NCBI RefSeq assembly: GCF_000429145.1
Contig: NZ_AUBH01000001.1
Span: 682,001-746,000, forward strand
Length of the DNA stretch: 64,000 nucleotides
From: Aestuariibacter salexigens DSM 15300
Lineage (GTDB): Bacteria > Pseudomonadota > Gammaproteobacteria > Enterobacterales > Alteromonadaceae
Reading direction: 5' to 3'
The position numbers and the translations under genes were made by a program. Under the pieces are notes generated by a model that was not told the DNA's origin, made no database searches, and worked only from the letters and a program-made list of their open reading frames with translations. Each line of letters opens with the position of its first letter. The first letter of the stretch is position 1. Below are positions 9,071 through 19,282 of this stretch, piece by piece.

Positions 9071-9490
9071 ATGCTTCAGCAATTAGTCTATTGTTCCAAG
9101 GCTGTCCATCTGATGGATAGTAGTGAACTTCTGCAGCTATTAGCGAATGCACGACAGTTCAATCATTCTGTGGGTATTACTGGCATGTTGCTATATAAAG
9201 ACCAGTCGTTTATTCAGATGTTAGAGGGCGATGAACAACAGGTTGAATCACTGTATGCACGAATACAACAGGATTCACGACACTATCGGGTGAAAACCTT
9301 GTATCAGCAGCCAGCACAACAGCGTGCCTTTTCAAACTGGTCAATGGGATTTCAAAATTTACATCTGCCACCTGCCGAAAATTTCGAAGGCTACTCAGCG
9401 TTTATGTCTCCAGAGTATGATGTCGATGCACTCCTTACGGCTCCCCAAAAAGCATTAAAGTTACTACTTTATTTCAGGTCTTACAGTTAG
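9071..9490 (+). CDS. BLUF-domain blue-light receptor
   Basis: Start set at the ATG at 9071: AAGG lies six bases upstream and the BLUF fold begins at once (LQQLVYCSKA). The 139-residue product contains the three flavin-pocket residues at canonical spacing: Tyr7, Asn31 and Gln49 (distances 24 and 42, as in known BLUF proteins), with GITGMLLY and FIQMLEGD motifs and the NWSMGF Trp/Met region. It is a stand-alone FAD photoreceptor with a short C-terminal cap. It ends 10 bases before a very large GGDEF-EAL protein whose AGGAGG ribosome binding site overlaps the BLUF stop region, so the two are almost surely cotranscribed and likely functionally linked. Confidence 0.9.
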   Translation: MLQQLVYCSKAVHLMDSSELLQLLANARQFNHSVGITGMLLYKDQSFIQMLEGDEQQVESLYARIQQDSRHYRVKTLYQQPAQQRAFSNWSMGFQNLHLPPAENFEGYSAFMSPEYDVDALLTAPQKALKLLLYFRSYS

Positions 9491-9500
9491 GAGGCCTGGG

Positions 9501-12500
9501 TTGGCAGACAATGAGTTTTTCGTGGTTGGATTGGGCGCCTCTGCAGGCGGTCTGCATGCTTATCAGCAGTTATTACCTGAACTAAAAAATGAAAATGCCT
9601 GTTACATCGTCTGCCAGCACCTTTCCCCTCATCACACTAGCATGCTGTCTGACATCCTTTCTCGCAGCTGTGCTTTGCCGATACTTGATTTACACGATAA
9701 TGAAGAATTACTGCCTGGCAGAGTGTATGTCACACCACCGAATAAAAATATTGAGATCAATAACGGTCACGTCACCCTGATCAAGCCATCTGGTGAAACC
9801 ATCCCAAAGCCGAACATCAACCAGTTTTTTTCGTCACTGGGCCAGTACTACGCTGACAAAGCGGTGGGGGTGGTACTTTCCGGTTCCGGAAGCGATGGCG
9901 CGATTGGACTTAGCACCATTCACGCCAGTGGCGGGTTGACACTGGTACAGAGCCCGAAATCGGCTGAGTATGACGGTATGCCACGTGCCGCTCTCGAGAC
10001 CAGTCAGGTTGACTATGTCGGCTCGCCCCGGGAATTGGCGAACTACATTAATTCACTGTTAGAGGGCAAAAATGCTCATGATCTTGAAGTGGCTGGTGAT
10101 GTATTCGAACAAATCTTGAAGTATATGACTGCGGTAACCGGGATAGACTTTGATAATTACCGTTTCACCACGCTTATCAGGCGCATTACGCGACGCATGG
10201 CGCTGTTGCAAATCGATGATCCCACCGATTACCTGCAATTGATTAAAAAGAATCGTGATGAAGTGAATGCGTTTATACAGAGCGCTTTTATTCACGTCAG
10301 TTCACTGTATCGCGATATCGAGCCTTTCAATCAACTCTCTGAATACATCGAGACGATGCTGCGAAGTGATGAGCAACTGCGAGATTTACGTATTTGGGTG
10401 CCAGGTTGTGCGATGGGAGAAGAAGCGGTCACGCTGGCAATCTTACTCGAGGACATTCGACGCCGTAAAAAGATACCTTTTCATTACAAGATTTTTGCTA
10501 CCGATATTTCAGTAGCAGCAATCAATAAAGCACGGACCTGTTTATTTGAATACGACCGCTGTGAAAATCTACCGGAACAGATGCGTCGCGACTATTTCGA
10601 CGATGTGGGCAATGCGCTCGAGGTAAAATCCGTGATCCGGGAGCACATTGTCTTTTCTGTGCACAATCTGCTCACAGATCCTCCTTTTTCACGCATGCAT
10701 ATTATTTCCTGCAGAAACTTGCTGATTTATTTCAAAGTGTTGCTACAGGAAGACGTCACTAACCTGTTCAATTACAGTCTGCAGGGCCGCGGATTATTAT
10801 TACTTGGCAGTTCAGAAAGTCTGCGCGGCAATCAGTGTTTTGAGGTGCTAGATGAAACCAATAAGCTGTATCGCAAAATAAGAGATACGGACCGAGCGCC
10901 GCTCTATTTACGATACAAAACGTCGAAAGGTCAGTCTGGTAAAGTACCGGCTAAACCGGCTGAAGCATTTAACCTCGAATTTCAGGTTTATAAGTCCGTT
11001 GCTGAGCTAGAAGGCTATGCCACTGGCGTGATCGATGAAAGCAATAATTTACGCTTCACGCATGGTGGACTGAATGATTTTCTGCAGCCACAACAAGGCA
11101 TTATCACCCAGCAGATTTTCGACCTCATCCATTCAGATTTACGAGCAGAGCTTCGCGCATTGGTGTTCAAAGCAAGACGGACATTGCAGACGGCACTTTC
11201 TGCCAGTAAAGACATTGCCATACTAGGTTCGCCTCAGACCGTACATATGACGGTGATGCCGCTACACGTCGAGCGCCCAAACTGGGTGCTGGTGTGCATT
11301 AAAAAAGATGTCAACACCAGCATCAACAAAGGTAAGGTTGAGGGCATAGACAAAGATCCTAGTCTGTTAGAACTAGAGCAGGAACTGACTGTTACACGTG
11401 AGAATCTGCAAACCGTAGTGGAAGAGCTGGAAACAGCGAATGAACAGCTGCAGGTTTACAATGAAGAACTGCAATCGTCGAATGAAGAATACCAAAGCAC
11501 CAACGAAGAGCTGCAGACCATTAATGAAGAACTGCAGTCAACCAATGAAGAATTGCTTACGGTTAATGAAGAGCTGAATCAAAAAAACCGCGAACAAGAA
11601 CGCCTGTCGACGGACTTATTCAATATTCAGGAATCTTTGGACTTACCCTTATTTCTGCTCGACAACGAATTCCGTGTACAGCGTTTTACCAAACGTTGTT
11701 CATTATTGGCGGACACGAGCAGGTTACGTATAGGTGATGTGTTTTTTGCCCTGGCGTGGCTGCATGACATGCCCGATTTACGCAAACTTATTTCCGCTGC
11801 GGCCGATGATGAAAAGATTATTGAAAAAGAGCTCACTATCTCGGGCAATATTTTTCGTCTGCGTGCCTCGCCTTATCTGAACCATCAGTCGGTGCATGAT
11901 GGCACCGTGGTAAGTTTTTATGACATAACGCACCTGAAACAAGCACAACAGGCACTAGTCATTGAGCGGGATATTGCAGAAACCACCTTAGGCTCATTAT
12001 CCGAGTGCGTTATTCGTATTAATGCAGAGTTGAAAATTGATTATCTCAATCCTGCTGCCGAGCGTTTTCTGCAATGGTCTGGCACAGAGGCGATAGGTAC
12101 CGATGTTTCAAAGCTGGTTCGCGTATTTGATGACAAAGTACGGATTGATCTTAAGCACATCGTGCAACAGAGCATCAATGAAAATACCGTTTATGCGCCT
12201 ACAGATACGTTTTACACGGCGAAAGGACGTTTTGGTGAAGACCGCCTTATTGAAATGACCGTCACGCCCATCTTTAGCAGTGACCATCTGGGTAAGCGCG
12301 CCGCGACGCTAACCATTAAGGACGTCACTGAGCGTCAGTCACATCTGGATAACTTACTGTGGAGCAGCAAACATGACGCGTTAACCGGTCTGGTAAATCG
12401 TAAGGAAGTGGAACATCGCATACGCAATACCATCGCCGTTGCAAAAGAAAGCGATGTAGAGTCGTGCTTATTATATTTGGATCTTGATCAGTTCAAAGTC

Positions 12501-13676
12501 GTCAATGACACGTGCGGACATATGGCCGGCGACCAGTTACTCAAACAAATTTCTGAGTTGATTCAGCATAATATACGTTCACGGGATACCCTTGCCCGTC
12601 TTGGCGGTGATGAATTTGCGGTATTACTTGAAAAGTGCCCCATTATCAAAGCAGAACAAGTGGCCAAGCTTATTCTCGATGCTGTCGGTGGTTATTCGTT
12701 TTATTGGGATGAGCGGGCCTTTAAGGTTGGTGTCAGCATTGGCTTGGTGGCGATTAATCGCCATACCGAGTCATTGCACGCGGTACTCAGTGACGCGGAT
12801 GCAGCATGCTATCTGGCCAAAGAACAAGGCCGGAATCAAATTCAAATCCATGATCAGTTCAATGACATTCTCGAACTGCAACGCAATCAGATGAAAATCG
12901 TCAGTGATATAAACGATGCACTCGAAAATGACCGTTTAAGAACGTATTTTCAGGAGATCCGTTGTGTATCAGATCCTGACGTGCCACCACGTTGGGAAGC
13001 GCTGGTCAGAATGTTTAATCAGGAGGGGAAATTCTTATTACCAGACACGTTCCTGCCCGCTGCAGAGCGCTTCGGGCTCATCAACCGGATTGATAAGTGG
13101 GTGTTTGAAAGTGTCGTGAACACCCTTAAGCAGTATTTTCCCAGCGACTCAATGCCCATCATCAATATCAACGTGTCGGCATATACTATTGGCGATGAAA
13201 GTTATTTTTCACTGGTAGAAAGCCTGTTAGTTGAGAATAAAATTCCGTTTTCACAGGTATGTTTCGAGTTGACGGAAACCGCAGCCATGTCCAATACCAT
13301 TAAATGCCTTCATTTCATCGATAAAGTCCGCAGTCTTGGGTGTAATATTGCGATTGATGATTTTGGCACCGGCATGAGTTCCCTCGCCTATCTGACTGAA
13401 CTCCCCGTCACTTCCGTCAAACTGGATGGCAAATTCACTCAAAGCATCGGCAATGGAGACGTGAACCATGTCATCGTCGACTCCGTCACGCAGGTTGCGC
13501 ATAAATTGTCAATGACAGTAGTTGCTGAAGCGGTTGAATCACAACAGCAAATGGAGGCATTGAGGGAATTGGGCGTAGATTTTATTCAAGGTTATTATTT
13601 GCGCCGCCCCATCCCTACCGAGGAATTCGTATCCCTGTACAAGGACAGCATTGACCATGACGGTGCCAACATCTAG
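9501..13676 (+). CDS. CheB-CheR-coiled coil-PAS-PAS-GGDEF-EAL hybrid signalling protein
   Basis: 1391 residues; TTG start seven bases after AGGAGG. Domains in order: CheB methylesterase (1-190; Ser14 in GASAGG, His40 in QHLSPH, Asp132 in SGSGSDGA), CheR methyltransferase (about 200-475; VPGCAMGEEA, FATDIS, ISCRNLLIYF), a long heptad coiled coil rich in NEELQS-type repeats (about 625-706), two PAS-like regions (about 712-815 and 820-940), GGDEF (LGGDEFAV near 1034-1041, with an RSRD inhibitory site exactly five residues before) and EAL (EALVRM near 1165, NVS, ELTE, DDFGTG near 1286, AEAVE, QGYYL). Both c-di-GMP catalytic centres look intact. Soluble; no membrane segment seen. Downstream of BLUF, hence probably light-responsive. 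CheB-CheR-PAS fusions are known; addition of GGDEF-EAL is less common. Confidence 0.92.
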   Translation: MADNEFFVVGLGASAGGLHAYQQLLPELKNENACYIVCQHLSPHHTSMLSDILSRSCALPILDLHDNEELLPGRVYVTPPNKNIEINNGHVTLIKPSGETIPKPNINQFFSSLGQYYADKAVGVVLSGSGSDGAIGLSTIHASGGLTLVQSPKSAEYDGMPRAALETSQVDYVGSPRELANYINSLLEGKNAHDLEVAGDVFEQILKYMTAVTGIDFDNYRFTTLIRRITRRMALLQIDDPTDYLQLIKKNRDEVNAFIQSAFIHVSSLYRDIEPFNQLSEYIETMLRSDEQLRDLRIWVPGCAMGEEAVTLAILLEDIRRRKKIPFHYKIFATDISVAAINKARTCLFEYDRCENLPEQMRRDYFDDVGNALEVKSVIREHIVFSVHNLLTDPPFSRMHIISCRNLLIYFKVLLQEDVTNLFNYSLQGRGLLLLGSSESLRGNQCFEVLDETNKLYRKIRDTDRAPLYLRYKTSKGQSGKVPAKPAEAFNLEFQVYKSVAELEGYATGVIDESNNLRFTHGGLNDFLQPQQGIITQQIFDLIHSDLRAELRALVFKARRTLQTALSASKDIAILGSPQTVHMTVMPLHVERPNWVLVCIKKDVNTSINKGKVEGIDKDPSLLELEQELTVTRENLQTVVEELETANEQLQVYNEELQSSNEEYQSTNEELQTINEELQSTNEELLTVNEELNQKNREQERLSTDLFNIQESLDLPLFLLDNEFRVQRFTKRCSLLADTSRLRIGDVFFALAWLHDMPDLRKLISAAADDEKIIEKELTISGNIFRLRASPYLNHQSVHDGTVVSFYDITHLKQAQQALVIERDIAETTLGSLSECVIRINAELKIDYLNPAAERFLQWSGTEAIGTDVSKLVRVFDDKVRIDLKHIVQQSINENTVYAPTDTFYTAKGRFGEDRLIEMTVTPIFSSDHLGKRAATLTIKDVTERQSHLDNLLWSSKHDALTGLVNRKEVEHRIRNTIAVAKESDVESCLLYLDLDQFKVVNDTCGHMAGDQLLKQISELIQHNIRSRDTLARLGGDEFAVLLEKCPIIKAEQVAKLILDAVGGYSFYWDERAFKVGVSIGLVAINRHTESLHAVLSDADAACYLAKEQGRNQIQIHDQFNDILELQRNQMKIVSDINDALENDRLRTYFQEIRCVSDPDVPPRWEALVRMFNQEGKFLLPDTFLPAAERFGLINRIDKWVFESVVNTLKQYFPSDSMPIININVSAYTIGDESYFSLVESLLVENKIPFSQVCFELTETAAMSNTIKCLHFIDKVRSLGCNIAIDDFGTGMSSLAYLTELPVTSVKLDGKFTQSIGNGDVNHVIVDSVTQVAHKLSMTVVAEAVESQQQMEALRELGVDFIQGYYLRRPIPTEEFVSLYKDSIDHDGANI

Positions 13677-13742
13677 TTGACCTGCCCCTACCCTCAAGGT
13701 CAACATATCGGTATCTAGCCTTAAATACACAATTAGATAGAC

Positions 13743-14468
13743 ATGGAATTTTCAGACATACTCCATTCGCGACGCAGTATTCGCGCATTTACCAATAAAC
13801 CAGTAAGTCAGGACACCATCGACGCAATTTTGCAGGATGCGCTCGAATCTCCATCAAGCTCTAACACCCAGCCTTTTAAAATCGCAGTGGCAAGCGGTGA
13901 AACCTGCCAGCAACTTGGCCAAGCATTATTATCGAAGTATAGGAAAATCAATAAGATCCAACGCCAACCGCTGCCTTTAAAGCTTTTTAATATGGTGTTT
14001 AGCAAGGCCATGCCCGATGGTGATTACACGCCCATTCTTGGTAAATATCCGGGAATTTTTCAGGAGCGGCGGATCAAAACCGGCAAAGGCTTGTATGAGA
14101 CGCTTGGCATTAAACGCGGTGACAGACAAGCACGAGATGATGCCATGGCAAGAAATTTTACGTTTTTTGATGCGCCGGTAGCGATGTTCATCTTCGTTCA
14201 TCCTGGCATGACCTTCACTGCCCTCGTGGATGCAGGCATTATGATGCAGTCATTGATGCTTTCTGCCACAGACAGGGGCTTGGGCACCTGCCCACAGGGC
14301 GCACTCGGCATGTGGCGTTCGCCATTGGAAAAACACTTCGATATCCCCAAAGGTTATAAACTGTTGTGCGGTATTGCCCTGGGCTACCCGGATAACGACA
14401 ACCCGGTCAATGCTTACAGGCCAGAAAAGATTGCAGTGCAGGAACTTACGATCCCAAGCAAAACATAA
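13743..14468 (+). CDS. Nitroreductase-family FMN oxidoreductase
   Basis: 241 residues with the family N-terminus SRRSIRAFTNKPV (FMN phosphate binding arginines), ESPSSSNTQPF, and the C-terminal block GTCPQGALGM / GIALGYPD. These enzymes reduce nitro compounds, quinones or related acceptors using NAD(P)H and FMN. Substrate cannot be told. It follows the large signalling protein by 66 bases on the same strand. Confidence 0.85.
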   Translation: MEFSDILHSRRSIRAFTNKPVSQDTIDAILQDALESPSSSNTQPFKIAVASGETCQQLGQALLSKYRKINKIQRQPLPLKLFNMVFSKAMPDGDYTPILGKYPGIFQERRIKTGKGLYETLGIKRGDRQARDDAMARNFTFFDAPVAMFIFVHPGMTFTALVDAGIMMQSLMLSATDRGLGTCPQGALGMWRSPLEKHFDIPKGYKLLCGIALGYPDNDNPVNAYRPEKIAVQELTIPSKT

Positions 14469-14566
14469 ATGTCAGTGATCGATGCATGTGTTGCTGACTT
14501 GCATCCACTTTAAGGAATACGCACACTGGACGCCAAGCAGTATTTTTCACACTACGGACCACAACT

Positions 14567-15913
14567 ATGCTGAACCCAGACGGGTGGACAGACAGACAGC
14601 TTCCGCGCTCTCAAGTGCGGGATGGCGACCATCGCAGCGCCTATCAAAGAGATAAAGCCAGAGTGCTTCATTCCGCTGCGTTTAGACGCCTGCAGGCCAA
14701 AACCCAGGTTTTAGGTGTCGGCCTCAGCGATTTTTACCGCACCCGTTTAACTCATTCCTTGGAAGCCTCGCAAATTGGTTCAGGCATCGCTGCACAGCTG
14801 GCAAGTAAATACCCGCAGCAAGCCGAACTACTTAGTCTTGACGCAAATTTGATTGAAACCCTGTGTCTGGCTCATGACATTGGACATCCACCGTTTGGTC
14901 ATGGCGGTGAAATTGCCTTAAATTATATGATGCATCGGCACGGAGGATTTGAGGGTAATGCACAGACATTTCGTATTGTTACCCGGCTCGAACCCTATAC
15001 GCCCAACAATGGAATGAATCTAAGCCGGCGCACGGTGCTGGGTTTAATAAAATACCCTAACTACATCGATAATTTGGCAAACTTTTCGCGCTATCCACAA
15101 CAGCAGACTCCCCTACACGCAAGCAAACAAATTAAGTCATCTGACTGGCACCCGCCGAAAGGTCTGTATATGTGCGACAGTGACATGTTTGACTGGTTAT
15201 TATCTCCCTTAAGTGAATCAGACAAAACACAGTTTATGAGCTTTGATTTACAGCCAGGCAAACATGGACGCACGCGATATAAATCATTCGATTGTTCGAT
15301 CATGGAACTGGCCGATGACATTGCCTACGGGATCCATGATTTGGAAGATGCCATCGTCATGGGCATGATACGACGTAATCAATTTGAAGATGAGGTTGCG
15401 CAGCCTATCAGTGCCTCGGCTGAAGGATGGCTAAAAGACAATATTCATTCACTGGCGGTAAAACTCTTCAGCGACCATCATTATGAGCGCAAGAATGCCA
15501 TCGGCGCACTGGTAAATTGCTTCATTACGGCTATCGAAGTACAGCACGAAACCGATGGGTTTGAACAACCACTGCTGGCATACAACGCTATTTTACCCGA
15601 GCAGTACCGCGCAGCACTTAATGTATTTAAACAGTTCGTTTTCAATCGTGTGATCCGTAAACCGCAATTACAGGTGCTCGAATACAAAGGACAGCAAGTA
15701 GTGATGTCACTGTTTGAAGCGTTTGCGTCCGACCCACAAAGGCTGTTGCCAGAAAATACGTGCGAACGCTGGGAGCAGGCAGAAAAGCAGCATAATGGCA
15801 TGCGGGTGATTGCCGATTACATCTCAGGTATGACGGATGAATTTGCGTCCAAGCTGTATAACAATCTGTTTGTGCCTAAAAACGGCAGCCTCAACGATAG
15901 CCTGAGTCATTGA
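14567..15913 (+). CDS. dgt: dGTPase-like deoxynucleotide triphosphohydrolase
   Basis: 448 residues, shorter than E. coli Dgt (505) and typical of the second Dgt-like branch. HD motifs: [28 protein letters not shown] and [18 protein letters not shown]; the [11 protein letters not shown] substrate-loop motif is intact. It hydrolyses dNTPs to nucleoside and triphosphate. It is convergent with the PAS-GGDEF-EAL gene that ends 34 bases downstream. Confidence 0.9.
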   Translation: MLNPDGWTDRQLPRSQVRDGDHRSAYQRDKARVLHSAAFRRLQAKTQVLGVGLSDFYRTRLTHSLEASQIGSGIAAQLASKYPQQAELLSLDANLIETLCLAHDIGHPPFGHGGEIALNYMMHRHGGFEGNAQTFRIVTRLEPYTPNNGMNLSRRTVLGLIKYPNYIDNLANFSRYPQQQTPLHASKQIKSSDWHPPKGLYMCDSDMFDWLLSPLSESDKTQFMSFDLQPGKHGRTRYKSFDCSIMELADDIAYGIHDLEDAIVMGMIRRNQFEDEVAQPISASAEGWLKDNIHSLAVKLFSDHHYERKNAIGALVNCFITAIEVQHETDGFEQPLLAYNAILPEQYRAALNVFKQFVFNRVIRKPQLQVLEYKGQQVVMSLFEAFASDPQRLLPENTCERWEQAEKQHNGMRVIADYISGMTDEFASKLYNNLFVPKNGSLNDSLSH

Positions 15914-15946
15914 CAGTGAGCAGATTTTAGAAAAGACGCGATTTAA

Positions 15947-18043
15947 TTAACTGGCGTTGTATTGCGCCAGCCATTCCTCTAATTGGCTCGCCGGCATAGG
16001 ACGTGCGAACAAATACCCTTGTATCTCACGACAGCCTTTGTCACGCAAAAATGTCATCTGCGCGTCATTTTCTACACCCTCAGCAATGACGCCAAGCCCC
16101 AGGCTGCTCGCCAATTGAATAATGGACGTAACGACCACTTCGCCATCTTTGTCTTTGCCGATGTGATCAATAAATGACTTATCAATCTTTAATTTATTAA
16201 ACGGTAAACGTGTTAACTGACTTAACGAAGAATAGCCGATACCAAAATCATCGATGGATAGTCTGAAACCTTTCTCTTGCAGTGAAGACAAGACCTGAAA
16301 AGAGCGCTCGGTATCTTTGAGGATGGCGCTCTCCGTCAACTCCAATTCTAAGCTGTGCTCAGAAAGCCCCATATCGGCTACACTCTGCGCTAACGTATTA
16401 ACCAGTTCACCGTAAAACAATTGGATATATGAGACATTAATTGCGACGCGATTTATACCACGTTGTTTGTCTTGCCAAACCTTCATCTGCCTGGCTGCCT
16501 GCTTAATGACCCAATCACCAATGTCGACAATAATTCGCGTTTCCTCTGCAATTGGAATAAACCGATCAGGCGGGATCAGACCCAATTCAGGATGGTGCCA
16601 CCTGATCAGTGCCTCTACCTGAATATTATAAGGATCATCCAGGTTAATCTGTGGCTGAAAATACAGTTCGAATTGTTCTTTCGAAACGGCCTTTTTAAGT
16701 TCGTTTTCGATAAAAAACCGTTCATTCAGTGCCTCTGCAAGCTCAGGAGCAAATATTTGATAATTATTTTTGCCCTGCCGTTTAGCGTGATACATCGCGG
16801 TATCCGAGCTTTTCAATAAGGTCTCGCTGTCCTGACCATCATCGGGGAAAAGACTGATACCGATACTGAACGAAATGTTCAGCTCATAGTTTGCGATTTT
16901 TAAAGGCGATGTAAACTGTTCTAACACCTTAGCCGCGACCTGCTCCGCACAATCTGTCGATTCAACGTCACTGAGTAACACAACAAATTCATCACCACTG
17001 ATACGGGTAATGGTGTCGACATCCCTCAGTGTATTTACCAGGATCTCTGCTACTTTTTTGAGGAGTTTATCGCCGATGCCATGGCCAAGACTATCATTGA
17101 TGGTTTTAAAGTTATCAATATCGAGAAACAACAAGGCAAACTGATGTCCGGTGCGCTTACAAGCAAGAATTTTTTGTTCAATTCTGTCCTTCAGCAGTAA
17201 GCGATTAGGCAGGTTAGTAAGGTGATCGTGATAGGCCATTTTTTCGATGGTCTGCTGCTGCCTTTTTGTTTCCGTAATGTCAGTAACAAGCGAGTTCCAG
17301 AATGTTGCTCCAGATTCCAGACGACGAGGCGTGCCCACCCCTCTCAACCAGCGTATCTCACCGGATGGATGGTTGATTCGGTATTCATCTTCCCAGTGGG
17401 TCAAATTCTCGATGGAATCCTGTATTGAATTTTGTAGGCCTTCTATATCCTCAGGTAGGATGAGGTCCCAAATACAGCCGGGATCTTCACCAATTTGCTC
17501 GGCTGTTAGCCCCCATAAATCCTCACAGCCCTTGCTCATGTACTGTACTGAGTGAGTTCCATCGGTATTCACAATATATTGAAAAAATGCACCAGGAACG
17601 TTTTGTACCAACTCTTTCAAACGCACCTGTAATTGCTGAAGCTCACGTTCTCTTCGTTTCTTTTCTGTGATATCACTGGCAACGGCATAGATTTTATCGC
17701 CATGAGGGGAGATGGAATACCACTCAAGCCAGCGATACTGGCCGTCTTTGGTAAGATAGCGGTTTTCAAATGCAGAAACGGATACCTGCTCATCGAACTG
17801 CTGATCGCGTTGGTCATCCGTTGCATCTCTATCATCTGGATGGACAAACTCAACAAAGGGCTTGGACTGTAATTCGTCGATACTCCAGCCCAGCACTTCA
17901 CTCCAATACGGATTCAGCATAACGAAATAGCCACGCGTGTCAGCCACGCAAAACAGCACGTTTACGTGTTCGTATAGCTCTTGCAGGGCTGATAAATCAG
18001 CACTTCGGTGAGATTCTAGAGCGTCAATGTATTCAGTGGACAT
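15947..18043 (-). CDS. PAS-PAS-GGDEF-EAL c-di-GMP turnover protein
   Basis: 698 residues without membrane segments. Two PAS/PAC modules (about 20-132 and 150-265; DITEKKRRE and DITETKRQQ PAC ends), then a GGDEF domain with SGDEF near residue 349 and an RDVD inhibitory-site motif five residues before it, then EAL (EALIRWHHP near 476, INVS, ELELTES, DDFGIG near 597, IAEGVE, EIQGYLF). The EAL residues needed for phosphodiesterase activity are present. The Gly-to-Ser change at the first GGDEF position is seen in active enzymes as well, so either activity is possible. Confidence 0.9.
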   Translation of the reverse strand: MSTEYIDALESHRSADLSALQELYEHVNVLFCVADTRGYFVMLNPYWSEVLGWSIDELQSKPFVEFVHPDDRDATDDQRDQQFDEQVSVSAFENRYLTKDGQYRWLEWYSISPHGDKIYAVASDITEKKRRERELQQLQVRLKELVQNVPGAFFQYIVNTDGTHSVQYMSKGCEDLWGLTAEQIGEDPGCIWDLILPEDIEGLQNSIQDSIENLTHWEDEYRINHPSGEIRWLRGVGTPRRLESGATFWNSLVTDITETKRQQQTIEKMAYHDHLTNLPNRLLLKDRIEQKILACKRTGHQFALLFLDIDNFKTINDSLGHGIGDKLLKKVAEILVNTLRDVDTITRISGDEFVVLLSDVESTDCAEQVAAKVLEQFTSPLKIANYELNISFSIGISLFPDDGQDSETLLKSSDTAMYHAKRQGKNNYQIFAPELAEALNERFFIENELKKAVSKEQFELYFQPQINLDDPYNIQVEALIRWHHPELGLIPPDRFIPIAEETRIIVDIGDWVIKQAARQMKVWQDKQRGINRVAINVSYIQLFYGELVNTLAQSVADMGLSEHSLELELTESAILKDTERSFQVLSSLQEKGFRLSIDDFGIGYSSLSQLTRLPFNKLKIDKSFIDHIGKDKDGEVVVTSIIQLASSLGLGVIAEGVENDAQMTFLRDKGCREIQGYLFARPMPASQLEEWLAQYNAS

Positions 18044-18284
18044 GATAATAAATTCTCTTGACTGATCTATCGTGTCTGTTCACTGCATCCAAGCTGACTT
18101 GCCTGCCCTGCGAATATGCATTCGACTTTAGTCTATAGTATCCGAGAATAACGCACTTAGGTAGAGATATGTAATATTTGCCACGGTGTTTGTAATTTGG
18201 ACACACAAAATGAAAGTAGTTGGTGAGCTTTCAGGTCTAGGTTCCGTATAGAACAGTGTAAAGAGCAACACGGAGCTAGCGTCT

Positions 18285-19280
18285 ATGCGGATCAAGATTA
18301 AAAAGCCATCAGATTTGACTGATAACGACGTGACGGATGAAAGTATCTATAAAAACAGAAGACAGGTGCTACGCTCATTAGGTTATGTGGGAGCTTCTGC
18401 GCTTCTCGCCCCTCATGCGAAAGCATTCAACTGGTTTTCAGATGATGACGAGCCTGCCTTCAAGCGACGTCCCTTGACCTACCAGTCAGACAAAAATGAT
18501 CCGCAGACAATTACCCCCGAAGATAAAGCCACGTCCTACAACAACTTTTATGAATTCGGCACAGACAAGAGCGATCCGGTTGAAAATGCCCAGAGCTTTA
18601 ATGTTAATCCCTGGACACTGAAAGTAGATGGACTGGTAAATAAACCTTTTAGTATCGACTTTGATAATCTGTTTACTCGCTTTCCACTACAAGAAAGAAT
18701 TTACAGATTACGCTGCGTTGAGGCATGGTCGATGGTTATCCCGTGGATCGGTTTCCCACTGGCCCAGCTGATTAAACAGGCAGACCCACAAGGGTCAGCA
18801 AAATATGTTGCGTTTCAGACGCTACGTGATCCAAAACAGATGCCAGGCCAGCGCAATCGATTTGTCGGCGGTGGCATTGATTATCCTTATGTTGAAGGGT
18901 TGCGACTGGATGAAGCTATGCATGATTTAACCCTATTGACTGTGGGGCTGTATGGAAAATCCCTGCCACCGCAAAATGGTGCGCCTGTGCGTCTGGTTGT
19001 GCCCTGGAAGTATGGCTTTAAAAGTATTAAATCCATCGTACGAATATCACTTGTAGAACAACAACCGCCTACAACATGGAACACCCTCGCCCCTCACGAG
19101 TATGGTTTCTATGCCAACGTCAACCCTACCGTCGATCATCCACGCTGGAGTCAGGCTAGCGAGCGGCGCATCACGACCGGTGGACTATTGGCACGTAACC
19201 GCATCGCCACACAAATGTTCAATGGCTATGAGGAAGTGGCGTCATTATACGCCGGCATGGATTTACGTCGCTTATATTAA
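18285..19280 (+). CDS. msrP: Protein-methionine-sulfoxide reductase, molybdenum catalytic subunit MsrP
   Basis: 331 residues. Twin-arginine signal [10 protein letters not shown] plus hydrophobic stretch ending AHAKA sends the folded Mo-cofactor protein to the periplasm. The molybdenum-ligating Cys lies in [11 protein letters not shown] (Cys near 144); [23 protein letters not shown] and [13 protein letters not shown] are family hallmarks. It repairs oxidised methionine in periplasmic proteins, receiving electrons from the membrane subunit MsrQ encoded two bases downstream. Confidence 0.95.
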   Translation: MRIKIKKPSDLTDNDVTDESIYKNRRQVLRSLGYVGASALLAPHAKAFNWFSDDDEPAFKRRPLTYQSDKNDPQTITPEDKATSYNNFYEFGTDKSDPVENAQSFNVNPWTLKVDGLVNKPFSIDFDNLFTRFPLQERIYRLRCVEAWSMVIPWIGFPLAQLIKQADPQGSAKYVAFQTLRDPKQMPGQRNRFVGGGIDYPYVEGLRLDEAMHDLTLLTVGLYGKSLPPQNGAPVRLVVPWKYGFKSIKSIVRISLVEQQPPTTWNTLAPHEYGFYANVNPTVDHPRWSQASERRITTGGLLARNRIATQMFNGYEEVASLYAGMDLRRLY

Positions 19281-19282
19281 AC

